Assembly: GCA_049594615.1 (NCBI GenBank)
Contig: JBMYJR010000002.1
Location: forward strand, 69,962 to 133,961
Direction: 5' to 3'
From: CAXPZW01 sp049594615
GTDB lineage: Bacteria; Bacteroidota; Bacteroidia; Flavobacteriales_D; Sanyastnellaceae
Length of the DNA: 64,000 nucleotides
Part shown: one piece after another, positions 27,074 through 35,946 of the stretch
Layout: each line of letters starts with the position of its first letter
How positions within the stretch are numbered: the stretch's first letter is position 1
The notes under the pieces: model-generated
What the model saw: the letters and a program-made list of their open reading frames with translations, nothing else
Told to the model about the DNA's origin: nothing
The model's database searches: none
Program-made: the position numbers and the translations under genes

Positions 27074-27898
27074 TCAGACGAGGCCGTTTCGCACGGCAAA
27101 GGCGGCGACTTCGGCACTGTTCTTCAGACCTGTTTTCACCTTGATGTTCTTGCGGTGCGAGTGGACGGTTTCAATGGAGATGAACAAGCCGTCGGCAATC
27201 TCTTGGCTGCTTTTGCCTTGGGCAACGAGCTTAAGGATTTCCAACTCACGCTTGCCGAGCGAGAAGCGCTCCATGAAGTTGTCCTTAAGTTGGCTGTCCA
27301 TGCCCAAGTCTACGTCGTATCCGTGCTCTTCCAGGTGGTTGATTTGAGGCATGGCCACCGGTTGGTTTTGGGCCACCTTCTGCAACACAGTGATCAGGTC
27401 CTGTTGGCTGGTGTTTTTGAGCAGATACGCGGCAATGTTCAGCTTTTTGAGCCCCTTGCGAATGCGAGCATCGCGATACATCGAGAGCACCACAATGCGC
27501 AAATCGGGAAAGTCCCGGCGGATCTCGGTGAGCATGTCCAGGCCGTTAAGGCCGGGCATGTTGAGGTCGGTGAGCAGGATGTCAGGACGCTTTTCGTGCA
27601 ACAGAGAAAGCGATTCGCGGCTGTTGGAAGCCACGCCGGTAACTTCAATCCCGCCCTGGCCCTGCAGCATGTTTTGCAAGCCTTGCACCACAATTTGGTG
27701 GTCGTCTGCGAGGACTACGCGGATTTCAGGTGGTGCAACATCTGGGTTTTCATGATCCATGCTGGCCGGTACTTGTTCCCAAATATATCTGCTGTCTTCC
27801 AGTTGTTGTTTGCGGTAAAATTTCCGCTTAGGAGAAGTTGAAGACGATTCTTCGCTGGAAGCTGCAGAGGCAGAGGTAGGGGCCGAGGAGTTTTTCAT
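27074..27898 (-). CDS. NarL/FixJ-family response regulator
   Basis: DNA-binding response regulator of 274 residues. A Ser-rich, probably disordered leader (1-55) precedes the receiver domain, where VVLADDHQI gives the acidic pocket, D111 in LLTDLNMPG is the phospho-acceptor and LLKNTS the conserved lysine. The LuxR-type helix-turn-helix follows (about 210-274) with LGKRELEILKLVAQG and IADGLFISIETVHSHRKNI. The ATG at 27898 overlaps the stop of the small upstream gene (ATGA), so the long leader is probably translated; a later start at 27760 would remove it. Likely partner is the NarX-type kinase at 24744. Confidence 0.9.
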   Translation of the reverse strand: MKNSSAPTSASAASSEESSSTSPKRKFYRKQQLEDSRYIWEQVPASMDHENPDVAPPEIRVVLADDHQIVVQGLQNMLQGQGGIEVTGVASNSRESLSLLHEKRPDILLTDLNMPGLNGLDMLTEIRRDFPDLRIVVLSMYRDARIRKGLKKLNIAAYLLKNTSQQDLITVLQKVAQNQPVAMPQINHLEEHGYDVDLGMDSQLKDNFMERFSLGKRELEILKLVAQGKSSQEIADGLFISIETVHSHRKNIKVKTGLKNSAEVAAFAVRNGLV

Positions 27899-28188
27899 GA
27901 AGCCAGCGAGATTGTTTTTTCAAAATCGTCCAACTGCAGGCGGAGTAGTTTGCCTTCCGGGTATCCTCCGGTGTAGAATTCCATCAAGCCAGCATCCAAA
28001 GCATCTAGGTCTTGGTAGGTCTGGGTGTAAATGGGGGACAGCTGCTCGTTGAGAATGGTGAGTTGGAACTGGGCAATGCGCTCGCGGATACCTGACAACT
28101 TGATGAAGGTGCCTGGGCGGTTGTTCGGATCCTCCCCGAGGAGGATGAACATGTTGTGTGGTGAGAACGAAACAAAAATGTTTTGCAT
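27895..28188 (-). CDS. Hypothetical 97-residue protein coupled to the response regulator
   Basis: Small soluble protein without signal peptide, starting MQNIFVSFSPHNMFILLGED and ending in a Leu/acidic stretch (LLRLQLDDFEKTISLAS). I recognise no family. It overlaps the response regulator by ATGA, so the two are co-translated, which suggests a role linked to that regulator or its kinase. Composition and codon use match the neighbours, supporting a real gene. Confidence 0.7.
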   Translation of the reverse strand: MQNIFVSFSPHNMFILLGEDPNNRPGTFIKLSGIRERIAQFQLTILNEQLSPIYTQTYQDLDALDAGLMEFYTGGYPEGKLLRLQLDDFEKTISLAS

Positions 28189-28421
28189 AACGAGCCATCC
28201 AGCGATTGCCTCAAGTAACTGTTAATCTTTTCGGCGTTCATTATCCAAAACCGGGAAAAATGGCGGCCAAAAGGCCGCCATTTCTATGGTGGTCAACAGT
28301 AGCTCAAGTTTTGCCGAATGCAGAGTTCGACAAACGTGTGAACCGCTAATGTTTAGTGTGAGTCAAAGTTCGCGCGCGAAGTTGGATTGGGCGCTCCCCA
28401 TTTCTGGTTAATTTTTCGACT
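28189..28421. other. Divergent intergenic region with internal hairpin
   Basis: Space of 233 bases between the minus-strand regulator pair and the sirtuin gene. It contains a terminator-like hairpin (28258-28283) although no known gene ends here, and a TAATTTTT element (28409-28416) five bases before the sirtuin ATG. Nothing else seen. Confidence 0.5.
28258..28283. terminator. Terminator-like hairpin between divergent genes
   Basis: AAATGGCGGCC AAAA GGCCGCCATTT, an 11-bp perfect stem with only three T before C, placed between two divergently transcribed genes. It could end a short unannotated RNA. Confidence 0.55.
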
Positions 28422-29111
28422 ATGAGCAGACAGCACCTTGTGGTTCTAACCGGCGCAGGCATCAGCGCCGAGAGTGGCATCCCGACTTTCAGAGGGTCGG
28501 ATGGCCTCTGGGAGGGACACGACATTTACCAAGTGGCCTCTCCAGAGGGGTGGGCGGCCGACCCCAAGCTCGTGCTGGACTTCTACAACATGCGCCGCGA
28601 AAAAGTGCTCGAGGTGGCTCCCAACCCCGGTCATCACATTCTGGCTGAGCTGGAAGCGCATTTCCACCTGGACATCATCACCCAAAACATCGATGACTTG
28701 CACGAACGCGCAGGATCCACCCGCATCATGCATCTCCACGGTGAAATCCGCAAAGCGCGTAGCACGTGCAATCCCGATTGGGTGCAAGAGATCGAAGGAC
28801 CTCATTTGAATTGGGGAGAGGTGTGTCCAGAGGGCAGTCAATTGCGCCCACACATCGTGTGGTTCGGAGAGGCTGTACCTTTGATTGAGCCTGCAGCAGC
28901 GCTAGTGGCAGCCGCCGATATATTTGTGGTAGTGGGTACCTCGCTCAATGTGTATCCGGCCGCAGGACTGTTCCAAGTGGCCCGTCCCGAAATTCCCAAG
29001 TACATCATCGACCCTGCGGTGCCTGAAGTCACTGGGGTGCAAAACCTTACAGCCATCGAAGAGGTGGGGTCACGCGGGTTGGCGCAGCTACGTCAGCTGT
29101 TGCTTACATGA
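28422..29111 (+). CDS. cobB: NAD-dependent protein deacylase, Sir2 family (CobB/SIRT5-like)
   Basis: Removes acyl groups from lysine with NAD as co-substrate. The 229-residue protein shows LTGAGISAESGIPTFRG at the N-terminus, TQNIDDLHERAG, the catalytic H106 in HLHGE, and VVVGTSLNVYPAAGL. Y55 and R58 in DFYNMRR correspond to the Tyr and Arg that bind succinyl or malonyl groups in SIRT5-type enzymes, so desuccinylase activity is likely. Of the four zinc cysteines of classical sirtuins only two isolated Cys (STCN and EVCPEG) are visible. Its 3-prime end overlaps the convergent gene by eight bases. Confidence 0.9.
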   Translation: MSRQHLVVLTGAGISAESGIPTFRGSDGLWEGHDIYQVASPEGWAADPKLVLDFYNMRREKVLEVAPNPGHHILAELEAHFHLDIITQNIDDLHERAGSTRIMHLHGEIRKARSTCNPDWVQEIEGPHLNWGEVCPEGSQLRPHIVWFGEAVPLIEPAAALVAAADIFVVVGTSLNVYPAAGLFQVARPEIPKYIIDPAVPEVTGVQNLTAIEEVGSRGLAQLRQLLLT

Positions 29112-31311
29112 CGTCCTGCCCAAAATTGGCCAGGATCATCAGCAAGTCATCGGTACCCACGGTGGTGTTGAAATTGAAGTCGCTTTCGTAGCAGTCGGGT
29201 TCAAAGATGTTGCACCCAAAGTCAGCGATTACATTCAATATATCAGCGGTCCCAATCATACCGTCACCCGACACGTCGATCACCACCAGTTCTTCCAACA
29301 CCTCCACATCGCGCTGGACTGAAACGCTCCAGTTGCCTTCTGCGTCTTGCACGCGCACAGTGATGGTGTGTGCGCCCAACTCCAAGCCTTCCGCAGGTGG
29401 CATCATGTTGAAGTAGGCCGTCCAATCGGTCAGGGTCTCGCCGGGCACGTCCAATGGGGTGGCGTTGCCATATCCGGGGTCGTCTTCGTCCCAGTAGTAC
29501 TCCAGTCCTGAAATGGAGAGTTCAATTGGAGTGTCCACCAGGTACACCCCAGTGCTATAGGTCACGCTGAAATTGCCTTCCACATCACGCGTGCGCACAA
29601 AAAGTGTGTGTTGCCCTGGGTTCAATCCAGAGAAGGGAATGAAGGCGTCAAAGACCTCGTCAAAGGTCAGCGTGCTACCACCGTCTATGATGAAGGTCTC
29701 TTGGCCGTAACCTGGGTCGTGGTCAAAGAAGGCGTGGACTCCGGCCAGCGGTACTTCTGGGGCAGGAGCGTCCAAGAGCAGTACTTCGGTGCCATAGGTG
29801 ACGCTGGGGTTGCCGGCGACATCGTATGTGCGCACAAACAGACGGTGCAGGCCCGGTTGAAAGTCAGTTTCGGGAACAATGACTTGCTGCACAGTCACGT
29901 TGGTCAGATCGTCGTCGTCGTCTGCACCGGTGGCAAAAACGGTGATCAATTCTTGGCCATAGCCGGGGTCATCATCCCAGAAATACACAAAGCGATCAAT
30001 GTCAATGGCAGGCAGTTGCGGCAGTTTGGTGACCTCGGTTTCCACCGGGATGCTCCAATTGCCGTTGGCATCGAGCACCTGTACGGTTAACACATGAGGG
30101 CCAGGAGGCAAACCCACCAGCGAAATGCTGAATGGAAAACTGATCTCAGTGTTTGGTTGGGGCATCTCCAGGACAAACCCAGGAGTTGCCGTGGGGTCAT
30201 TGTTCACCCCATATGTCACTGCTACTATGGGCACATCGTCGGGAGAAATGGCCTCAACCACAATGGGGACTACGCAGCTTCCGCGGTCGTCTGGAGTCAC
30301 TTCCAGGCCCACGATTTCAGGCAGGGTGGAGCTGCCACCAGGTACGTACGAAGGAATCTCCACCGTGTATGCTCCGCGGTTGTCTCCGTTAGAGGCCGTG
30401 CCAATGGCAGAGGATGAATTCTCGGGAATATAGGCTTGATCCGGGGTGGTCGGCATACCCACAAAGAAGGCACTCATATCTACGTCGAAGAAGTTATCGG
30501 CGCCGGGATTTAGGATGTCGGTAACGTCATTGTCGCTTCCGTCAGGAGCGACGGACAGGGCGATGCCTGCCTGCGAGAAGATGGAGGTTTGCACCTGCAC
30601 ATTGGCCGTGCTTTCCAACAAGGCAGCGGTAAAGATGCTGTTGAACACCATGGCCTGTTGCAACAGCACTGAGCCTTGCGCAAACACCATGTGATCAAAC
30701 AGGTTGGTACCGTTGGCATTGAACTCTTCTATGGCGCGCTGGTTCAAGAATCCCGTGCCTGAATAAACGCCTTGAATGATGGTGTTTTGCACCATGCAGT
30801 TGTCGGCCCCAATCAATTGCAGGGAGGGGAGGTTTTCAAATTCTTGCTCCAAGAAGCAGCCGAACACGTTGCAGTTGCCCACGTTTTGCAGCCGCAAGTG
30901 ACGGACGCGCGAGTGATTCACGTCCACATCGCTGGCACCTACTTGCAATCGGTAGATGTCCAGGTTCCCGAGGTGACTGCCGGTGGCTGTCGAGGTCAAG
31001 GTCAGTCGGCGAATCCGGGCGTCTGAGCTGGACAGCCCTGAGCCCAAACTACCGTTAAAGTAGCCATTGCCCAAGATGACCACCGGGGTAGAGATCACCG
31101 CCGGCGCAAAGCCATACAACGAGTCCAAGGTGGTAAATCCAGGGTCGTAGTAGCCTTCGATCAACAAGGTGTCGCCCGCCTCGGCTGCGTCGTGCGCCGT
31201 TTGGACATCGTTGTAAGTGGCGGTGGTGCCCGGTAGGTTGCTGACCCTGTGCACGGTTCCCCATGCGCCCAAGGCCACCAAGCAGGTAAGAAGGGTTGTA
31301 AGCAATCGCAT
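29104..31311 (-). CDS. Secreted beta-helix protein with DPGYG repeats and dockerin-like C-terminus
   Basis: Envelope or secreted protein of 735 residues with a signal peptide (1-18). Residues 20-310 look like a right-handed beta-helix (many N/D-rich turns, HLRLQNVGNCNVFGCFLEQ). An Ig-like domain follows (about 335-430). Three repeats of about 80 residues come next (434-518, 520-600, 600-676), each opening with aromatic residues then DPGYG and closing with LFVRT.DVEGN.SV.Y. The end (678-735) has two EF-hand-like loops, DVSGDGMIGTADIL and DFNFNTTVGTDDLL, as in type I dockerin-like modules. No standard T9SS A/B sorting domain is recognised. Function unknown. Confidence 0.8.
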   Translation of the reverse strand: MRLLTTLLTCLVALGAWGTVHRVSNLPGTTATYNDVQTAHDAAEAGDTLLIEGYYDPGFTTLDSLYGFAPAVISTPVVILGNGYFNGSLGSGLSSSDARIRRLTLTSTATGSHLGNLDIYRLQVGASDVDVNHSRVRHLRLQNVGNCNVFGCFLEQEFENLPSLQLIGADNCMVQNTIIQGVYSGTGFLNQRAIEEFNANGTNLFDHMVFAQGSVLLQQAMVFNSIFTAALLESTANVQVQTSIFSQAGIALSVAPDGSDNDVTDILNPGADNFFDVDMSAFFVGMPTTPDQAYIPENSSSAIGTASNGDNRGAYTVEIPSYVPGGSSTLPEIVGLEVTPDDRGSCVVPIVVEAISPDDVPIVAVTYGVNNDPTATPGFVLEMPQPNTEISFPFSISLVGLPPGPHVLTVQVLDANGNWSIPVETEVTKLPQLPAIDIDRFVYFWDDDPGYGQELITVFATGADDDDDLTNVTVQQVIVPETDFQPGLHRLFVRTYDVAGNPSVTYGTEVLLLDAPAPEVPLAGVHAFFDHDPGYGQETFIIDGGSTLTFDEVFDAFIPFSGLNPGQHTLFVRTRDVEGNFSVTYSTGVYLVDTPIELSISGLEYYWDEDDPGYGNATPLDVPGETLTDWTAYFNMMPPAEGLELGAHTITVRVQDAEGNWSVSVQRDVEVLEELVVIDVSGDGMIGTADILNVIADFGCNIFEPDCYESDFNFNTTVGTDDLLMILANFGQDVM

Positions 31312-31320
31312 GGGACCGGG

Positions 31321-32397
31321 TTACTTGTGGGTTCTTGACTTGGTTTCCGAGGAGGTACCGCTGCCGGAAGTTCCCGAGGCATTGCCGGTATACTCGTACA
31401 CCGAAGGTATGCGCGGCATGCCCGAGAGCAAGTACGGATCGTTGCCGCCGTACATGCCATGGGTAGTGATGACCCCATTGAAAATGGGGTTACCCGAGGC
31501 TGGCATGTATCCACCTGTGTTGGTCTGGTAGCGTCCGTCCGAAGACAGCGTCCCTGGAATGGCCGAACTAAAACAAAAGACCGAATCGGGGATGGCCAAG
31601 GGGGCCGAGTCTCCACCTGCCGAGGTGAACAGGAAATTGACGGGCAGCACACCCGCATTGTCTGAAACCGTGAGGTTGGATGACGTAGTGGTGAGGTCAA
31701 ATTCAGAGCTGTTGAAATAGTTGCCTTGCACCGTCAAGTTGTGGAACACGTTGTCAGGATCGCCCCAAAAGCTGTTGTAGAGCAGGATGCCCGATGAGGT
31801 ATTGTCCATCACCATATTGCCAGCACCAGCTGCGTCGGTGTTGAAGACCAGGTTGTTGATGAATACCAGACCGGTCGCACCTGTAACGGTCACCAAAGCG
31901 GTGGACGAGGCGCCCTCAATAAAGTTCTTGCTGGCCGTGCAGTTGTTGCCTTCAATGTTCAGCTCCAGCAGGATCTTGTTTTTGCTGACGGTGATGTTGT
32001 TCGTCTCCACACTCAAGGTCGAGATTTTGACCCCGTAGACCTCAGAGTTCTCACTGCCAGGGCCAAAAGTGAGGCTGGTGATTTCGCTGTCGCGGGTATC
32101 GGCCTGGGTTTGAGGATTTTCGTCCAAGTAGTAGCCGGTGCCGTAGATGATCACGGGAAAGTCGAAGACGAACGAGGTGGCCGGATCGTATAGCGTGTTG
32201 GAACCTTCTACAATGAAGATGGCTTCTTGGGTGGGGTCACCCAAATAGGCGGCCTGCGCCTGGTTGAAGGCATCCTGGAAGGATGAAAAGATGTTGGTGC
32301 CGCTCAAGTTGTTGTTGATGCGGTAGTAGGTTTGGGCAGCAGCCAGTGACGAAACCAGCACCGCTGCCACCATGGGCAAGAGGTGAGTTGCTTTCAC
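31321..32397 (-). CDS. Secreted right-handed beta-helix protein
   Basis: Protein of 358 residues from a GTG at 32397, chosen because it yields a signal peptide (KATHLLPMVAAVLVSSLAAAQ) at the right place; the longer frame to 32535 overlaps nothing sensible. The mature part has repeating short strands with N/S/T-rich turns (ITVSKNKILLELNIEGNNC, LVFINNLVFNTDAAGAGN), typical of pectate-lyase-like beta-helices, but no catalytic Asp cluster is clear. The C-terminus is Ser/Gly/Thr-rich and basic. It is a likely relative of the neighbouring 29104 gene, sharing the opening pattern of an event list turned into a helix. Nine bases separate the two genes. Confidence 0.75.
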   Translation of the reverse strand: MKATHLLPMVAAVLVSSLAAAQTYYRINNNLSGTNIFSSFQDAFNQAQAAYLGDPTQEAIFIVEGSNTLYDPATSFVFDFPVIIYGTGYYLDENPQTQADTRDSEITSLTFGPGSENSEVYGVKISTLSVETNNITVSKNKILLELNIEGNNCTASKNFIEGASSTALVTVTGATGLVFINNLVFNTDAAGAGNMVMDNTSSGILLYNSFWGDPDNVFHNLTVQGNYFNSSEFDLTTTSSNLTVSDNAGVLPVNFLFTSAGGDSAPLAIPDSVFCFSSAIPGTLSSDGRYQTNTGGYMPASGNPIFNGVITTHGMYGGNDPYLLSGMPRIPSVYEYTGNASGTSGSGTSSETKSRTHK

Positions 32398-32531
32398 AGG
32401 ATTGGTTTTTTGGTTGAGTATGGTGAGTCCAAGATACGCGGAATCCTCTTGGGGGTAGCTGTTGGGCCATTGGATTGCGAATTTGGTCGCCTCAAGTGAG
32501 GATTTGGCAGCAGGCCGCCCGTAAGCGGCGA

Positions 32532-35500
32532 TCACATCTTGGCCTCAAACACCACATTCTGACGAATCAGGCGTGCAAACGCGGTGTTGGGCTGGCTCAA
32601 ATCGCCGTTTTGGGCGTAGTCGGGCGCAAAACCGTTGACGAAGTACATCTCCAAGTCCCCCATGTTTTTGGCAGCCACGGCCCCTCGTACTTCAACGTCA
32701 AAGAAAGGAGCCACCATGTCATAGGTAGCCGCCGAAATGTTCACGCGGCCCGGTGCACCGCTGGATTCCATCCGCGAGGCAGTGTTGACCGTATCGCCCC
32801 AGACGTCGTAGGCAAACTTATTCTTGCCCACCACACCTGCAATGGCAGGTCCGGAATGGATGCCAATCCGAATGGGCCAGGTGGCCAACCCTTCTGCGGT
32901 GAGTTCGGTGTTGAGCGCATCGGTGATCCGCAGCATTTCCAGGCCAAAGGCCACCAACCGGGCGGCGTGCTGATCGGTGGGATTTGGGATGCCTGCGGCG
33001 CACATGTACGCGTCGCCGATGGTTTTGATCTTCTCCAGCCCATAGCGGATGGCTGCGTCGTCAAACGCTTGGAAGAAGCGGTCCAGCAATGCCACCAGCG
33101 CAGCGCTTTCCATGGTCTCGGTCAGCGAGGTAAACCCTTTGAAGTCCGAGAACAGCACACTGCAGCTTTCGTAGTGTTGGGTGCGGGCTTTGCCGTGTTC
33201 TTTGAGTTCGTCGGCGGTGCTGCGTGGCAGGATATTGAGCAGCAGGTCGTCGGATTTTTGCTTTTCCTGGCGGAGCTCTTCGGTGCGTTCGGTCACCTTC
33301 TCCTCCAAGACTTGATTCTCCCTGCGTAACACACGCACGCGCCAGCGGTACACCCCGTAGATCAGAAGTAAACCCAGCACTGTGCTGATGGCAATGAACA
33401 GCGGTGTGGCCCAGATCGGACGTTGGATGGTAAAGGCGAATTCAGCCACTGGCCCCAGGGTTCCCCAGCGGTCTGCAGCCTGTACTTGAAAACGGTATTC
33501 CCCCGCGGGCAAGGATTGGAAGGCGGGCAGTTGCTGCGTGCGCAGCGGGCTCCATTCATCGGTTTCGGTCAGTCGGTAACGGAATCGCAGCGGGTCGGTT
33601 TGGCCCCATTGCACGGCGCGGAGTTCGAAATCAAGGTGGTTTTGGTCGTAGCTGAACACCGGTGATTTGGGCAGGTTGAGCCAGGGCTCCATGGCTGCGT
33701 ATTGCACATAGCGCGGCAAGTAGGAGCGCAGGGTTTGGGCGTCTTGTTGATGTTTCACTCGGCCCTGGTAGCCGGACCAATCTGCCACTTTGCCGTCGGG
33801 AAGTGCTTGGGCCACAACAGAAACAGGAGCAGGCAAGCGCGGCAACGCCGCCGCGCGTATCGTACGAATCACCGTGTTGCGACTTCCGAAGTACACATGT
33901 CCGTTGGAGTCTACCGCACCTTGGGCATCTTCGTCAAAGGCGGTGTGACGCAGTCCGTGCCATCCTGAATACACTTCAGGTTCATGGGCTTCAAATACGC
34001 TGCGGGCGGCCTCCTGCTTGGGGCGCCAGCACACCAACCCGTTGGCGCTGGTTTGCCACAGGCAGCCTTCCGGATCGCGGAGCAAGGCATACGCCGTGGC
34101 GCCCGTGCCCGCATCCGGGCTTTGTTCTACGCGGATGCCCACGTGTTTCACCCCGTCCACCAACGGCCAAGCATCACGCAAGTCCAAGCCCAGCAGGCCG
34201 TAGCCTTCGGTGGCCAGCCACAGGTGTTCGTTGGTGGTCTCGGCCACGTCGTGCAGCACCGGAGCCAGCAATGTGGTGTCGTTGGGCATCAAATCGAGTT
34301 GAGCACAGCGCTGTGGCGAGGCCTCAGCAGCGGCCAAATGGTAGGGGATGCACCACAGCGTTCCTTCTCCTGTGCACGCCCACACATTGCCCCTTGAGTC
34401 TTCCAAAATACCTGAGACCGTTTGGTCGCAAAGCGGGGTGCCCTCGGGAGATTTGAGCTGATGCAGTTCGCCGTTTTCTAGGACAAGCAGGCCACTAATG
34501 CCGCCCACCCACAGCTTGCCGTGTGCCCACAACAGTGAGGTGATGAAGCGCGATCCTGTTTTTTCAAAACTGTAAGGATGACGTTTCCACGTACCTGCTT
34601 TGTAGCTGTAAACGCCCGCTTCGCTCGCAGCAAACCACAACGTGCTGTCGGGTGATTCGGCCATGGCCAAGATGTTGGCGTTGGTGGAGGAGGGCAGATT
34701 GACCGTTTCAAAGGACACTCCCCCGTTGGTGCTGCGCGCCAGCTGATTATCAGGGTATGTGGCCCACAGCGTGCCGTCTTTGGCCACATGCACGTCGCAC
34801 ACGTTTTTGTCGGGCAGTCCGCGTTCGGGGCCCCATTCTTTGACCACGTCAGGCAGCAGCATTTGCAGGCCCATGCCGGGCTCAAAGAAACCCACCCAAG
34901 CGTTACCAAAGCGGTCTTGCGCTAGGGCGGAGACCCGGTTGTTGTTCAAGCCCTCGGTGGCCATCCAGCAGTGGGGATTGCGTGTGCCAAAAGTGGAAGC
35001 ATCTACGTGGACAATGCCATGTCTGGAAGTGCCGATCCACCAGCCATCGGGCTTTCGCAACGCAGAAAAGGCGTACACCTGAGGCACAGCCAAGGTGGCA
35101 ACCGGGGTGTCCGAGAGTTCAAGTTCGTAGAGGCCCGTGCTGGTGCATACCCAAGCTTTGCCCGGGTCGCCGGGTTTAAAAAAGCGTTGCTGGTGTTCAG
35201 CGGCGAGGCCCACATCGGTCCAGGTAGAAATACCCGAGGTCGAAAGGCGGCTCCAACCTCCCACCCAATGGCCTACCCACAGGTTCCCTTCGGTGTCCAA
35301 GGTGCCGCCCACCACGTCGTTGTTGAGCAGCCCGTGTTCGGCTTGGTAGAGGGCAGAAGAGGAGGGACCGTGCACCACCACGCCTGCATCAGGAGAGAGT
35401 CCGATGACCGCATCGCCGTGCAGTAGCACTTGCCAGAAATTTGTGGGAGGAGTTTCGCTGGGGACTTCCAGGGCCACAAACGCAGTGCCATCGTAGCGCA

Positions 35501-35897
35501 CAATGCCCAGGCCTTCGGTGGCCAAGTAGAGCATGCCGTCTTCGGACATCACCAGGTCCATAATGGCACTGGCGCCCAGGGCGTAAGACCAAATGCGGGT
35601 GCCGTCATACCGGAACAAATGCCCTTCGCGTGAGGAAAACCACGCGTGTTCCAGCGGGTCAAAGACAATGTCGGTCGTGGATTCGGGCAGGTTTCGCGTG
35701 TCCACCAAGCTCAAGGCATTGCCCACAAAATCAGGGTCTTGCACAAAGCGAGAAGCTTGCGCCTCGGTGACCACAGGGGTGAGTAGGCGTTCGTTGCAGG
35801 CGGGCAGCACGGTGCCACCGGGCCATTGCGCGTGCACATTTCCATGCGCCAAGCACAGCCCCAGAAGAGCTACAGCATACGTTAGAGGTCGAAACAC
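32532..35897 (-). CDS. Periplasmic beta-propeller receptor with class III adenylate cyclase domain
   Basis: Receptor of 1121 residues from a GTG start. A signal peptide (1-23) leads to two stacked seven-blade propellers made of Reg_prop-type repeats (about 40-720, for example DRFGNAWVGFFEPGMG and GNLWVGHWVGGWSRL), then a Y_Y_Y domain (about 745-835), one membrane helix (about 840-862), a coiled coil, and a class III cyclase domain (about 905-1090). Metal ligands are D918 in VLFSDFKGFT and D962 in IGDAYMC; K956 and D1031 (YDVWGDTVN) are the adenine-selecting pair, so cAMP is the predicted product. In other Bacteroidota this sensor part usually drives a histidine kinase, so the cyclase output is notable. 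Confidence 0.9.
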   Translation of the reverse strand: MFRPLTYAVALLGLCLAHGNVHAQWPGGTVLPACNERLLTPVVTEAQASRFVQDPDFVGNALSLVDTRNLPESTTDIVFDPLEHAWFSSREGHLFRYDGTRIWSYALGASAIMDLVMSEDGMLYLATEGLGIVRYDGTAFVALEVPSETPPTNFWQVLLHGDAVIGLSPDAGVVVHGPSSSALYQAEHGLLNNDVVGGTLDTEGNLWVGHWVGGWSRLSTSGISTWTDVGLAAEHQQRFFKPGDPGKAWVCTSTGLYELELSDTPVATLAVPQVYAFSALRKPDGWWIGTSRHGIVHVDASTFGTRNPHCWMATEGLNNNRVSALAQDRFGNAWVGFFEPGMGLQMLLPDVVKEWGPERGLPDKNVCDVHVAKDGTLWATYPDNQLARSTNGGVSFETVNLPSSTNANILAMAESPDSTLWFAASEAGVYSYKAGTWKRHPYSFEKTGSRFITSLLWAHGKLWVGGISGLLVLENGELHQLKSPEGTPLCDQTVSGILEDSRGNVWACTGEGTLWCIPYHLAAAEASPQRCAQLDLMPNDTTLLAPVLHDVAETTNEHLWLATEGYGLLGLDLRDAWPLVDGVKHVGIRVEQSPDAGTGATAYALLRDPEGCLWQTSANGLVCWRPKQEAARSVFEAHEPEVYSGWHGLRHTAFDEDAQGAVDSNGHVYFGSRNTVIRTIRAAALPRLPAPVSVVAQALPDGKVADWSGYQGRVKHQQDAQTLRSYLPRYVQYAAMEPWLNLPKSPVFSYDQNHLDFELRAVQWGQTDPLRFRYRLTETDEWSPLRTQQLPAFQSLPAGEYRFQVQAADRWGTLGPVAEFAFTIQRPIWATPLFIAISTVLGLLLIYGVYRWRVRVLRRENQVLEEKVTERTEELRQEKQKSDDLLLNILPRSTADELKEHGKARTQHYESCSVLFSDFKGFTSLTETMESAALVALLDRFFQAFDDAAIRYGLEKIKTIGDAYMCAAGIPNPTDQHAARLVAFGLEMLRITDALNTELTAEGLATWPIRIGIHSGPAIAGVVGKNKFAYDVWGDTVNTASRMESSGAPGRVNISAATYDMVAPFFDVEVRGAVAAKNMGDLEMYFVNGFAPDYAQNGDLSQPNTAFARLIRQNVVFEAKM

Positions 35898-35946
35898 AAT
35901 CCGGGTAAGTGCTCCGAAGATACAGAGAAGGAAACAGGATGGGGGA

